A stretch of 64,000 nt of DNA from a bacterium (GTDB taxonomy: Bacteria; Arandabacterota; Arandabacteria; Arandabacterales; Arandabacteraceae): contig JAOZOU010000004.1 of the NCBI GenBank assembly GCA_029933125.1, forward strand, positions 1 to 64,000. The letters run 5' to 3'. Under the pieces are notes generated by a model. That model saw only the letters and a program-made list of their open reading frames with translations, searched no databases and had not been told where the DNA came from. Positions 20,053 to 27,974 of this stretch are shown here, in pieces. Numbering within the stretch: position 1 is the stretch's first letter; every line of letters begins with the position of its first letter. The translations under genes were made by a program, and so were the position numbers.

Positions 20053-20811
20053 TCAAGAGCTGAGGAACTTTATAATCTCGAGATGGTCTGGTCCGCCCGT
20101 TAGTTCAAGGAAAATATCCTCAAGACTTACAAGACCCTGCTTCGACTTCGACTTGAGTTCCTCGACGGTTCCAATTGCTATCAGCTTACCCTTGTCAATA
20201 ATTCCAATGCGATCGCATACCCTTTCTGCGATCTCAAGGATGTGGGTTGACATAAAGACTGTCTTGTCTCTCTCGCAGAGAGCACGCAGAACATCTTTAA
20301 CAACTTTTGCACTTTTGGGATCAAGACCGACCGTCGGTTCATCGAGGACTACCACCTCAGGATCATGAACAAGAGCTGCCATGATCATTGTCTTCTGCTT
20401 CATGCCGTGCGAATAGGTTTCAATCAGATTGTCGGCATTCTCTTTCATGTCAAGAAGATCGAGGAGATCGCTAATCCTCCTGTCAATCAGTCCGGAATCA
20501 ACACCGTAGAGCTCGCCAACGAAGCGCACAAATTCCCTGCCCGTGAGCTTCTTATAAAGAACGGGTGTATCGGGGATTAGTCCAATTTTCGCCTTCGCAC
20601 CTATGGGGTCTTTGGTGACATCCTTGCCACAGACCTCAATCGTACCTGAGGTGGGAAGCAGGAGACCGCAAATCATTTTGATTGTTGTGGTTTTGCCAGC
20701 TCCGTTGGGACCAAGAAAGCCGAAGAGCTCACCTGAAGGGACGTCAAGGGTGAGTCTGTCCACTGCCGTTAAGTCGTCATATCGCTTGGTCACATCTTTT
20801 AAACGAAGCAT
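20053..20811 (-). CDS. ABC transporter ATP-binding protein (ABC-2 exporter type)
   Basis: A 252-residue nucleotide-binding subunit with Walker A 'GPNGAGKTT', Q-loop region 'GLIPDTPVLYKKLT', signature 'YSHGMKQK' (divergent LSGGQ, usual in drug/Nod-type exporters), Walker B 'VVVLDEPTVGLDP' and the H-loop 'STH'. ATG 20811 follows AAGGAGA. A promoter and palindrome sit just upstream (20833-20873). It powers the adjacent permease. Confidence 0.93.
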   Translation of the reverse strand: MLRLKDVTKRYDDLTAVDRLTLDVPSGELFGFLGPNGAGKTTTIKMICGLLLPTSGTIEVCGKDVTKDPIGAKAKIGLIPDTPVLYKKLTGREFVRFVGELYGVDSGLIDRRISDLLDLLDMKENADNLIETYSHGMKQKTMIMAALVHDPEVVVLDEPTVGLDPKSAKVVKDVLRALCERDKTVFMSTHILEIAERVCDRIGIIDKGKLIAIGTVEELKSKSKQGLVSLEDIFLELTGGPDHLEIIKFLSS

Positions 20812-20832
20812 TGCTGTCTCCTTTGCAGTACC

Positions 20833-20861
20833 AGTCTATCTGAGAGATATGCTTAGGTCAA
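20833..20861 (-). promoter_or_regulatory. Sigma-70-type promoter for the ABC exporter operon
   Basis: On the - strand TTGACC (20861-20856) and TAGACT (20838-20833) are 17 bp apart, 22 nt upstream of ATG 20811. The -35 box lies inside the palindrome at 20852-20873. Confidence 0.55.
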
Positions 20862-20873
20862 GCTTGGCCTAAG
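20852..20873. promoter_or_regulatory. 22-bp near-perfect palindrome, candidate operator
   Basis: CTTAGG (20852) and CCTAAG (ending 20873) flank a central TCAAGCTTGG; the whole 22 bp is dyad-symmetric except one base pair. It covers the -35 of the ABC promoter and lies in the divergent gap between that operon and DUF2914, which suggests a repressor-binding site. No regulator gene is adjacent. Confidence 0.45.
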
Positions 20874-20922
20874 ATGTGAGGGGCTTGGAGCGGAATCGCC
20901 AGGTGGTGCCTAATGACTGGCA

Positions 20923-20951
20923 TTGACTTTTCTTGTGCGGCGTCTTAAAGT
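20923..20951 (+). promoter_or_regulatory. Sigma-70-type promoter for the DUF2914 gene
   Basis: TTGACT at 20923 and TAAAGT at 20946 with a 17-bp spacer, 31 nt before the DUF2914 ATG. It also shows that a longer open frame starting at the TTG 20923 is not coding there. Confidence 0.55.
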
Positions 20952-20982
20952 GTTCGCAGGTGCTTTGCAAGGAGGCAGGAAG

Positions 20983-21423
20983 ATGAAGACTTTGCTGCTG
21001 CTTCTTGCTGTTTGCGTGCTTGGTGCTTGGGTTTGCACACCGCGTTCGGCTCAAGCTCAGGCACCCGAAAGTTTGGCAGAAGGTGATAGTGTGAATTCGG
21101 GGACTATTAGAGCGGAGAATATGGTCATTTGCGCTGCAATAAGGGATAGGACCCCTGTTGGAGTTGCTGATACGCTCCCCAGTGATATCTCAACTGTCTA
21201 CTGTTTTACGCGCATCGTAGGTGCAACCGATACCACCTCTGTTCGACATGTGTGGTATTATGGCGATCGTAGGATGGCGATTGTAAGGCTCCCGGTAAGG
21301 TCAAGTAGCTGGCGAACATGGAGCTCCAAAAAGGTTCTACCTCAATGGAAAGGCAACTGGAGGGTTGAGATTCTCACTCCTGACAGCTCAGTTGTTGCCA
21401 CTAAGCGTTTCTTCCTCAAGTAA
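20983..21423 (+). CDS. Exported DUF2914-domain protein
   Basis: A 146-residue protein with a Sec signal (hydrophobic 'LLLLLAVCVLGAWV', likely cut after 'SAQAQA'), then a compact domain with 'VWYYGDRRMAIVRLPVRSSSWRTWSSK' and 'GNWRVEILTPDSSVVATKRFFL', the DUF2914 pattern. ATG 20983 has a GGAGG Shine-Dalgarno. DUF2914 is a small beta-rich domain of unknown function found in periplasmic or membrane proteins of many diderms. Confidence 0.82.
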   Translation: MKTLLLLLAVCVLGAWVCTPRSAQAQAPESLAEGDSVNSGTIRAENMVICAAIRDRTPVGVADTLPSDISTVYCFTRIVGATDTTSVRHVWYYGDRRMAIVRLPVRSSSWRTWSSKKVLPQWKGNWRVEILTPDSSVVATKRFFLK

Positions 21424-21443
21424 TTCTCAAACGGAGGGTAGGT

Positions 21444-24032
21444 ATGAGATTGAGAACGGTCGTTAAGGGATGCTTTCTACTTCTTCTTGTGGCGAACGCG
21501 TGGGCTCTTGATGTCACCCAGCGAACCCTCGATAATGGCTTGCACATATATGTGGCCGAGAATCACTCTAGTCCGGTTTTCACGATGCGAGTCTATGTGA
21601 GGGCTGGGAGCATCTATGAGCAGGAATATCTCGGGTATGGCATCTCCCACTACCTTGAACACTTGGTCTCAGGAGGAACAACCTATAAGCGTACCGAAGA
21701 GGAAAGCAACAGGATACTTAGAGCAATCGGTGGTGCGCACAATGCTTACACCACAAGCGGACACACCTGCTACTTCATCTCCACTTCAATTGAGTATGCG
21801 GACAGTGTAATCGATTTGCTCTCAGATTGGGTTCTCAATTGCGCTTTTGACTCAAGTGAGGTTGCACGTGAGAAAGGTGTCATCACACGTGAGATCTCGA
21901 TGGGCATGGATGAGCCTTACAGAAGACTTGGCAAGCTTTACAATGCAGCAATGTTTGAGGTCCATCCCGAGCATTATCCTACCATTGGCTATCTTGAACT
22001 CTTCCAGAAACTCAAACGTGACGATGTCTTGAAATATTACAAACGCATGTACGTGCCTTCCAACATGTATGTTGTTGCAGTCGGCGATTTTGATGCTCAC
22101 GAGATGCTTGAGAGGATAGCAGCTGCTTTTGAGGGCTACGAATACAAGGCTCCACCACGTATCTTCTTACCTTCGGATCCCAAACAGATGGGCATGCGCT
22201 ATGTGGAAGACGAAATGGAAGTTGGCCTCACCTATATGACTATGGGCTGGCGAACAGTGATGATCGGCAATGACGATGTCTATCCCCTGCATGTTATGGC
22301 AACCCTACTTGGTAGAGGACGCAGCTCGAGGCTCTATCGCAAGGTTAAGGAAGAATTGGGGCTTGTCTACAACATCAGTGCGTCGTCATACAATCCTGAA
22401 TACGATGCTGCGGATTTCACGGTTCATGCGACCTGTGACTGTGCGAAGGTGCCAGAGGTGGAGAATGCCATAAAGCAGGTCGTTTATGAATTGAAGCGGG
22501 GACGTATTGGGAGGTCAGAGCTTGAAAAGGCGAAAAACAAGATCTTGAGTGATCTTGCTTTCGGCATGCAATCGATTGAAGATCAGGCATCAACCATCGG
22601 TCTGGACGTCATAAAGACTGGAAACCCTGATTATACCGATTTCTATACCGAGCATATAAAAGGCGTGACTGCCGATGATATCAGACGCGTTGCAAATAGA
22701 TACTTCTATGATGATGCCTTGACTGTGGCTGTTCTCAAACCTGCTGGCTCTGGCTCTCACGAGAAGACTCAAGCTAAGCAGCAAGCAATGGTGGGTGATG
22801 TCTCCAAGATTGTTCTTCCCAATGGGATAAGGCTTCTTATCAAGGAAGACCACAGCGTGCCTATCGTCCATATCAAGGCGAGGTTTCTTGGTGGGAGCTA
22901 TTTAGAGGATGAGAATACGAACGGGGCCTTCTACCTTGCCTCACAAATGCTAAGGCGTGGGACGAGAAGGCGTAGCTCTGAAGAAATATCTCGTGAAGTC
23001 GATAGGCTTGGTGCCCATCTTTCAAGCTTTGCCACGAATGACTATTTCGGTTGCGACCTCGATCTTCTAAGTGAAAACTTCGGTGAAGGGCTCGATCTTT
23101 TCGCAGATCTTATCATGAATTCGACATATCCTGAGGGTGAGTTTGAAAAGGAGAGGGAACTTGGCCTTGCATCGATAAAGCGCAGGAAGGATAACTGGCA
23201 GAACTATGCTGAGGTCCAGCTTCGTAAGCTCATCTATGGAGATCATCCGTATGCACTTGATCCCATGGGCGAAGAGGCGTCTGTGTCGAATCTTACACGT
23301 GACTATGTCTTCGACATCTATCGCAACTACTGCACACCCTCAAACATGGTGCTTGCTATATTCGGGGATATTGACGCAAGTGATGTCATAGCTCTTGTTG
23401 AAAGGACCTTGGGGCGTTTCAAAAGGAAGGGTGTTGTGGTTGCCCCTGTTCCGCAATGGAGCGGACTGGCGAACGATATCGAGAAGGTTGAATATCAGGA
23501 TAAGGAGCAGGCTGTAATCACTCTTGCCTTTCCTGGTATGGACATAGGCAGTAAGGACTGGTATGCGATGCGCGTTCTCGATGCGGTCATATCGGGTATT
23601 GGCTATCCGGGTGGATGGTTGCATGAGACTTTGCGAGGTCAACAACTCGTCTACTTCGTTCACGCATGGAATGTTGCTAATCGCGGGCGAGGCTACTTTA
23701 CAGTGCTTGCTGCGACTTCACCCGCTACGGCTGATAGTGCACTCAAGATAATCCGAAGCAAAATTGCAAAGATCAGATCTGAGTATGTGAGTGAGGACGA
23801 ACTGGGGACTGCCAAAAGAATCTGCAACATCATGGAGGATCTTTATTACAATCAAACATCAGACGCTCAAGCCAATCTTGCGGCAATGTATGAGTTGTTT
23901 GGTCTGGGATATGACTACCGCTCGAAGCTTAAGCATGAGATAGAGGCTGTAACCAAAGATGACCTTCTTAGGGTTGCACAGAAATATTTTACACATTCAG
24001 CAACACTTATAATAAAACCCAAAGGAGAATAG
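21444..24032 (+). CDS. Secreted two-domain M16 (pitrilysin-family) zinc peptidase
   Basis: An 862-residue fusion of an active and an inactive M16 half. After a signal peptide (about 1-21), the N-terminal half has the inverted zinc motif HxxEH (H69, E72, H73 in 'SHYLEH') and the third ligand E150 in 'VITREISMG'. The second half (from about 455) keeps the fold ('LPNGIRLLIKEDHSVPIVHI') but has lost the HxxEH motif, as usual for the partner domain. It starts 20 nt after DUF2914 with GGAGGG upstream. Likely degrades peptides in the periplasm. Confidence 0.92.
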   Translation: MRLRTVVKGCFLLLLVANAWALDVTQRTLDNGLHIYVAENHSSPVFTMRVYVRAGSIYEQEYLGYGISHYLEHLVSGGTTYKRTEEESNRILRAIGGAHNAYTTSGHTCYFISTSIEYADSVIDLLSDWVLNCAFDSSEVAREKGVITREISMGMDEPYRRLGKLYNAAMFEVHPEHYPTIGYLELFQKLKRDDVLKYYKRMYVPSNMYVVAVGDFDAHEMLERIAAAFEGYEYKAPPRIFLPSDPKQMGMRYVEDEMEVGLTYMTMGWRTVMIGNDDVYPLHVMATLLGRGRSSRLYRKVKEELGLVYNISASSYNPEYDAADFTVHATCDCAKVPEVENAIKQVVYELKRGRIGRSELEKAKNKILSDLAFGMQSIEDQASTIGLDVIKTGNPDYTDFYTEHIKGVTADDIRRVANRYFYDDALTVAVLKPAGSGSHEKTQAKQQAMVGDVSKIVLPNGIRLLIKEDHSVPIVHIKARFLGGSYLEDENTNGAFYLASQMLRRGTRRRSSEEISREVDRLGAHLSSFATNDYFGCDLDLLSENFGEGLDLFADLIMNSTYPEGEFEKERELGLASIKRRKDNWQNYAEVQLRKLIYGDHPYALDPMGEEASVSNLTRDYVFDIYRNYCTPSNMVLAIFGDIDASDVIALVERTLGRFKRKGVVVAPVPQWSGLANDIEKVEYQDKEQAVITLAFPGMDIGSKDWYAMRVLDAVISGIGYPGGWLHETLRGQQLVYFVHAWNVANRGRGYFTVLAATSPATADSALKIIRSKIAKIRSEYVSEDELGTAKRICNIMEDLYYNQTSDAQANLAAMYELFGLGYDYRSKLKHEIEAVTKDDLLRVAQKYFTHSATLIIKPKGE

Positions 24033-24033
24033 C

Positions 24034-24762
24034 ATGGAAAGACGCATTCTCTATTTGAATCATCTTGAGCTTGAGGCACTTGTACCGCAGAAGATTTCAA
24101 CAGTTCTTGTACCTGTTGGTACCGTGGAGGCTCACGGAATAATCCCTCTTGGCACAGATGTTATTATACCTGAGGCAATTGTCGATAGGATTGCTGAACG
24201 CATAGAGGCGCTTGTTGCGCCAACTGTTGCTTACGGAATAACGAGGGGGCTCTTTGGATACCCGGGCACACTCCATATCCGTGCAGGGACCTTCAAAGCG
24301 TATATGCGTGATGTTCTTGAATCGCTTGCTCGCATAGGTTTCAAACATCTGATCGTCATCAACGGTCACGGTGGCCAGACTGACGAGCTGAAGAGTGTTC
24401 TCTTTGAGGTGAGCAGGGACAGGAATGTTAAGACTTTGCTCATTGATTGGTGGTATGATATGGATGAATTGAGGAAGCGCACACTTGCAAGGGAGAGTGG
24501 GCATGCTGCAGCTGATGAAACAGCTGCCGTGATGGCGATCGATCCAGATCTTGTGAAGAAGGATCTCTATGACGATGAGATGATGGTGAGGTATTCGAAG
24601 CAGTTTGCCGCATATCCATTTCCTGGGACAATCATAACCTATTCCGAAGGTGACGCTTCTCTCAATCTCGACAAAAACGCTTGCGAGGCTTTCTTCAACG
24701 CTGTCATCGACCAAGTAACCCACCTCATCACCCGCACCCTCACCCTCTGGGGTCGGAGCTAA
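24034..24762 (+). CDS. Creatininase-family amidohydrolase whose stop codon lies in a repeat
   Basis: A 242-residue metal-dependent amidohydrolase fold: 'VPVGTVEAHGIIPLGTD' (E, H and D ligands), 'GYPGTLHI', 'VINGHGGQ' and 'ESGHAAADETAAVM'. Relatives include creatininase, mycofactocin-maturation MftE and FAPy deformylase, so the substrate is open. The last codons (LWGRS and TAA) fall in the first copy of the 24749 repeat, meaning the original C-terminus was replaced when the repeat arrived. It starts 1 nt after the M16 gene, so it is co-transcribed. Confidence 0.88.
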   Translation: MERRILYLNHLELEALVPQKISTVLVPVGTVEAHGIIPLGTDVIIPEAIVDRIAERIEALVAPTVAYGITRGLFGYPGTLHIRAGTFKAYMRDVLESLARIGFKHLIVINGHGGQTDELKSVLFEVSRDRNVKTLLIDWWYDMDELRKRTLARESGHAAADETAAVMAIDPDLVKKDLYDDEMMVRYSKQFAAYPFPGTIITYSEGDASLNLDKNACEAFFNAVIDQVTHLITRTLTLWGRS

Positions 24763-24800
24763 AAATCTGCATCCTGGGGGTCGGAGCTAAAAATCTGCAT
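24749..24800 (+). repeat. Left repeat: two direct copies of a GGGTCGGAGCTAAAAATCTGCAT unit
   Basis: Two copies about 28 bp apart (GGGGTCGGAGC at 24749 and 24777). The unit GGGGTCGGAGCTAAAAA is the exact inverse of the unit repeated four times at 25061-25190, so the 24.8-25.06 kb segment is bounded by inverted repeats. Repeats of this style are known around REP-type or RAYT-type mobile elements, but no transposase is present here. Confidence 0.85.
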
Positions 24801-24811
24801 TTGAGAGCAAT

Positions 24812-24827
24812 TGGCACAAAATTTGCT
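24812..24827 (+). promoter_or_regulatory. Sigma-54-type -24/-12 promoter
   Basis: TGGCAC, five bases, TTGCT: an exact match to the sigma-54 consensus, with GG at 24813 and GC at 24825 (12-bp offset, as required). It is inside the inverted-repeat element and points at the hairpin-rich 24838-25065 segment. No rpoN or enhancer-binding protein gene is in the window. Confidence 0.5.
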
Positions 24828-24837
24828 TAAGCACTTT

Positions 24838-25065
24838 CGGTGAGGACGATGCGTCCGAAGCAACTTCATCAGGGAGTGCCAAAGACGCTGATTTTTCAGC
24901 GATTACACGGATCTCGTTCGAAGGATCTTCTGCTGGTTGTTGCGATAGGTACTCAGCGGAATCCACGCTTCACGCTCGTGCAGCTGGAACACTGTGGTCG
25001 AGCTCGTCGCACCCCTTCAGATTGTCCATTTTAGTGGATCTCATAGCACTGAAGTGCGGTTTTTT
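24838..25065 (+). ncRNA. Candidate structured RNA from the sigma-54-type promoter
   Basis: From the predicted start near 24838 the strand can form a GGACG-ATG-CGTCC hairpin (24844-24856), a CGCTGA-TTTT-TCAGCG hairpin (24886-24901), and a final GCAC-TGAA-GTGC hairpin followed by GGTTTTTT (25046-25065), which resembles an intrinsic terminator. A 61-codon frame from ATG 24849 also exists (basic, no known family), but its start codon sits in the loop of the first hairpin. I favour a non-coding RNA; a small protein is the alternative. Confidence 0.35.
25046..25065 (+). terminator. Possible terminator at the end of the repeat-bounded element
   Basis: Short GCAC/GTGC stem (25046-25057) with a TGAA loop, then GG and six T residues. 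The stem is only 4-5 bp, so it is a weak candidate, but its T-run is also the start of the right repeat. Confidence 0.35.
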
Positions 25066-25190
25066 AGCTCCGACCCCGAAATGGGGTGATTTGAAGATTT
25101 TTAGCTCCGACCCCGAAATGGGGTGATTTGAAGATTTTTAGCTCCGACCCCAAAGTGGGCGATTTGGAGATTTTTAGCTCCGACACCGGA
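25061..25190 (+). repeat. Right repeat array: four units of 37 bp, TTTTTAGCTCCGACCCC type
   Basis: Units begin at 25061, 25098, 25135 and 25171 (periods 37, 37, 36). Each has TTTTTAGCTCCGACCCC, then a CCCC-n5-GGGG hairpin and GATTTGRAGA; the last copy has decayed. They are the inverse of the two copies at 24749-24800. The array ends about 90 bp before the yifB ATG. Confidence 0.88.
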
Positions 25191-25279
25191 ATGAGGGGGG
25201 TTGATTGGGGGGAGGTTTGGTGTTAGAATGGCAATGCTCGCCTGTGACCTCCCATGTCAAGCAGTGGGGAGGTGACTTT

Positions 25280-26785
25280 ATGCTCGCCAAGGTTGTGACC
25301 TCTGCAGTCATTGGCATAGATGGCTTGCCTGTCGAAGTGGAGGTTGATGTCTCAAACGGCCTCCCGACTTTTACGATTGTGGGTCTCCCAAGCACAGAGG
25401 TTAAAGAGAGCCGCGATCGTGTTCGATCTGCCCTGAGGAATAGCGGTTATGAGTTCCCCACCAAGCGTATAGTTGTCAATCTCGCCCCAGCGAATATTAG
25501 AAAGGAGGGCGCAAGTTTCGATCTGCCGATTGCTGTTGGACTGGCGGCTGCAAGCGGGCAGATCCCATCAGATACAACCTTAAAGTACTTGCTTCTCGGC
25601 GAACTTTCCCTCGATGGAGATCTAAAAGCCATAAGGGGAGCACTCTCGATGGTTTCAGTTGTTGAACGAGGCAACCTTGATGGCACCCTCCTACCCGTAG
25701 AGAATGCAAAAGAGGCAGCGATAAGTAGTAAGTATCCAGTTTATGGAGTTAGGTCACTTGCCGAGGTACTTGCCATCCTCTCAGGAAACCTCAAGCCCCG
25801 ACAGGTGAATGTGACCCTTGAAGAGATTGCCTTGAGGTCAACTGCGGTTGACTTCGCTGAGGTTCGTGGCCAGGAGCATGCCAAAAGAGCTGTCGAGGTT
25901 GCAGCTGCAGGTGGCCACAACATCCTAATGACAGGACCACCTGGAAGTGGCAAAACTATGATCGCACGACGCATTCCAACAATCTTACCTCCAATGTCAG
26001 TGGAAGAAGCTATTGAAACTACCAAGATCTATTCAGTCACGGGACTTCTCAAGGCAGATGGGCTGATGCTTGAGCGGCCGTTTAGAAGTCCGCACCATAC
26101 GGTGAGTGATGTCGCCCTCATCGGCGGGGGAAGAATTCCTCATCCTGGAGAGGTGAGTTTAGCGAATCACGGAGTTCTGTTTCTTGATGAATTCACGGAA
26201 TTCAGGCAGAGTGCTCTTGAAGCCCTGAGACAGCCACTCGAGGATAGAGTTGTGACGATAAGTCGCTCCCATTCCAGCCTCACTTTTCCGGCAAACTTCA
26301 CGCTCGTTGCCGCCATGAATCCCTGCCCATGTGGCAATTACACCGATCCTGTGAAAGAGTGTAGATGCAGCCCACGTGAGATTGAGCGCTATCGACGGAA
26401 GATATCTGAACCAATTCTCGATCGCATTGATATCCACATCGATGTTCCGCCTGTCCGCTACAATGAGCTTTCTGGATCACTATCAGGTGAGGATTCAGAA
26501 GCCATCAGGGAGCGGGTCGTAAGAGCGAGGATCATTCAGAAACAACGTTTCAACAAAACACCCGATGTTTTCACGAATGCCCAGATGTCGCCATCGCTGA
26601 TTCGCAAGTTTTGTCGCCTTGACAGGGATGCCTCTGAACTCTTGCGAGCTGCATGCAAGCGCCTTGCCTTAAGCGCACGCTCCTATGCCAAAACATTGAA
26701 AGTTGCGCGCACAATTGCCGACCTCGAGGGTTCCTGTGAGATAAGGGCTCATCACATCGCCGAAGCCATCCAATACCGCCACTAA
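25280..26785 (+). CDS. YifB-family Mg-chelatase-like AAA+ ATPase (ComM-type)
   Basis: A 501-residue protein with an N-terminal Lon-protease-like domain ('MLAKVVTSAVIGIDG', 'TIVGLPSTEVKESRDRVRSA'), then AAA+ with Walker A 'GPPGSGKTM' , Walker B 'VLFLDEFTEF', 'RSPHHTVSDVALIGGG' and the cysteine segment 'NPCPCGNYTDPVKECRC'. ComM in Vibrio/Haemophilus is a branch-migration helicase that helps integrate incoming DNA. ATG 25280 is set by GGGGAGGTGA at 25266-25275; the open frame starts earlier but without support. Confidence 0.94.
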   Translation: MLAKVVTSAVIGIDGLPVEVEVDVSNGLPTFTIVGLPSTEVKESRDRVRSALRNSGYEFPTKRIVVNLAPANIRKEGASFDLPIAVGLAAASGQIPSDTTLKYLLLGELSLDGDLKAIRGALSMVSVVERGNLDGTLLPVENAKEAAISSKYPVYGVRSLAEVLAILSGNLKPRQVNVTLEEIALRSTAVDFAEVRGQEHAKRAVEVAAAGGHNILMTGPPGSGKTMIARRIPTILPPMSVEEAIETTKIYSVTGLLKADGLMLERPFRSPHHTVSDVALIGGGRIPHPGEVSLANHGVLFLDEFTEFRQSALEALRQPLEDRVVTISRSHSSLTFPANFTLVAAMNPCPCGNYTDPVKECRCSPREIERYRRKISEPILDRIDIHIDVPPVRYNELSGSLSGEDSEAIRERVVRARIIQKQRFNKTPDVFTNAQMSPSLIRKFCRLDRDASELLRAACKRLALSARSYAKTLKVARTIADLEGSCEIRAHHIAEAIQYRH

Positions 26786-26935
26786 CTCAAAAGACTGCTC
26801 GTGGCTGCGAAGTAATCCAGCAGGACCAGATTAGCGATGACCACGCAGCTTCCATACCTACTACCATCGCTTGATCTGTTGACACAAGAGCACGTGCCCC
26901 TCTCAACACGGCCCTCATGAGCCGGCGAGTCCGAG

Positions 26936-27144
26936 TAACGACCTGAGGAAAAAGGGATTGCGACTTGACGATAGCGTCATCGGGAACAAGCTCGGGATTC
27001 TGTCCGACTAACGACCTGAAGAAAAGGGGATTGGGGCAGGCAGGGATGCCTGCTCTGCTGGGCGGAGATTCCGATTTGGGGACTCGAGTTTCGATAGTGA
27101 CCTGAAGAAAAAGGGATTGGAGCTGAGGCAGAGGTCTCTGCTCC
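26936..27144 (+). repeat. Three copies of a conserved 25-bp core, each followed by a different hairpin
   Basis: Cores at 26936-26960, 27009-27033 and 27095-27119 share GACCTGARGAAAA and GGGATTG. Right after each comes an inverted repeat of unrelated sequence: TGACG-ATAG-CGTCA (26966-26979), GCAGGCA-GGGA-TGCCTGC (27036-27053) and a GCAGA/TCTGC stem (27128-27141). Structure is kept while sequence changes, which suggests selection for an RNA or cruciform hairpin. The rest of the 412-nt gap after yifB (26786-26935) shows no gene. Confidence 0.7.
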
Positions 27145-27197
27145 TACAACGTGAGGAGTTCCGCCTTTAGCACTGGGAGGTTACAGCCGCGACGACC

Positions 27198-27428
27198 GTG
27201 TGTCCGCAGTGTATTGATTGCAGGCATTTCGATAGGGAGAAGTTAGTGCGGAAGGCATTTCCGCAGGGGATACCAGAGGCTATTTTGAGCAATGAGTTGC
27301 CGCACGATCCGCCCTATCCGGGAGACAACGGCATACGCTTTGAGCCAGTTCCAGGCGTTAAGCGGGGTAACCCCATAATCGATCAGCTTCGAAGGGCATA
27401 CGAAGAAAACAGTGAGAAGAGTATGTAA
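27198..27428 (+). CDS. Small conserved hypothetical Cys protein (GIP..I / PYPGDNGIRFEP family)
   Basis: A 76-residue protein with 'CPQCIDCRHFD' at the N-terminus and the conserved-looking stretch 'FPQGIPEAILSNELPHDPPY' followed by PGDNGIRFEP. I recall a widespread uncharacterised family with this pattern (usually C..CRHF...C.AFP.GIP), here with one cysteine replaced (KAFP). GTG 27198 is the only start; a GGGAGG at 27175-27180 is rather far upstream. It lies directly after the third hairpin repeat. No function is known to me. Confidence 0.65.
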   Translation: MCPQCIDCRHFDREKLVRKAFPQGIPEAILSNELPHDPPYPGDNGIRFEPVPGVKRGNPIIDQLRRAYEENSEKSM

Positions 27429-27457
27429 TCCCCACAATCCACGCATCCACTTACAAA

Positions 27458-27703
27458 CTACAGGTCGTCGAAGTCAAGGGCACCGAGGTCGTCACCGAAG
27501 AAGATGTCACCCAGTCCCATAGCCATGATATCGTAGTAGTCGAGATCACCAATTATTGTATCTTCCTCAGCAGACTTCTGGCATTTGGGATGAACCCATC
27601 TATCGCCAACGCGGACAGCACATTGGGGACAAAGTGATGAGAAACAGACGGTGCAGAAAAGAGTCTTCTCGACGCCGTGAATGGGGCAGCGATTCTGTCC
27701 CAT
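27458..27703 (-). CDS. Small B-box-like zinc-finger protein with acidic tail
   Basis: An 81-residue protein with 'CPIHGVEKTLFCTVCFSSLCPQCAV...WVHPKC', a spacing of Cys/His pairs typical of a B-box/treble zinc finger, followed by an Asp-rich tail ('GDLDYYDIMAMGLGDIFFGDDL'). ATG 27703 has GAGGTGAGG upstream. Bacterial B-box-like domains are usually protein-interaction modules; no partner is evident. It converges with the Cys protein at 27198. Confidence 0.7.
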   Translation of the reverse strand: MGQNRCPIHGVEKTLFCTVCFSSLCPQCAVRVGDRWVHPKCQKSAEEDTIIGDLDYYDIMAMGLGDIFFGDDLGALDFDDL

Positions 27704-27918
27704 AATGCCTCACCTCCCCAATCTCAGCGCGAAATTCAGATAGCCGACAACCACCCGCGCTCTAATCTAGTTTCGTCTATTCTCGTGTTGAAGGCAAATG
27801 TTTTTGTCTTGCCTGGGTAGGCACATCTTCCACTCACAAGTTTTGGCACTCCATCACCCTTCTTGTCTCTAGAAGCAGCCTATGCCGTCTTAATGAGAGT
27901 GGTCTTCGAAATAAGTGC

Positions 27919-27947
27919 TTGACATACCGGGCCCCGGCTTATTAAGT
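27919..27947 (+). promoter_or_regulatory. Promoter for the ArsR-type regulator
   Basis: Perfect TTGACA at 27919 with a weak -10 (TTAAGT, 17-bp spacer). The spacer contains the palindrome CCGGGCCCCGG (27927-27937). Confidence 0.45.
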
Positions 27948-27962
27948 ATTTAAGCAGATACT
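27945..27962. promoter_or_regulatory. Candidate ArsR operator
   Basis: AGTAT-n8-ATACT dyad between the -10 region and ATG 27975, in the place where ArsR/SmtB proteins usually autoregulate. Arms are short, so this is tentative. Confidence 0.3.
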
Positions 27963-27974
27963 AATAGAGGTCCC

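Noticed and set aside
24840-25034. Transposase remnant between the inverted repeats
   Set aside because: Neither strand shows HUH, DDE or Y1 motifs; the frame is short, basic and without a recognisable fold.
26936-27144. CRISPR array
   Set aside because: Only three imperfect repeats, spacing unequal, the intervening sequences form hairpins, and no cas genes are near.
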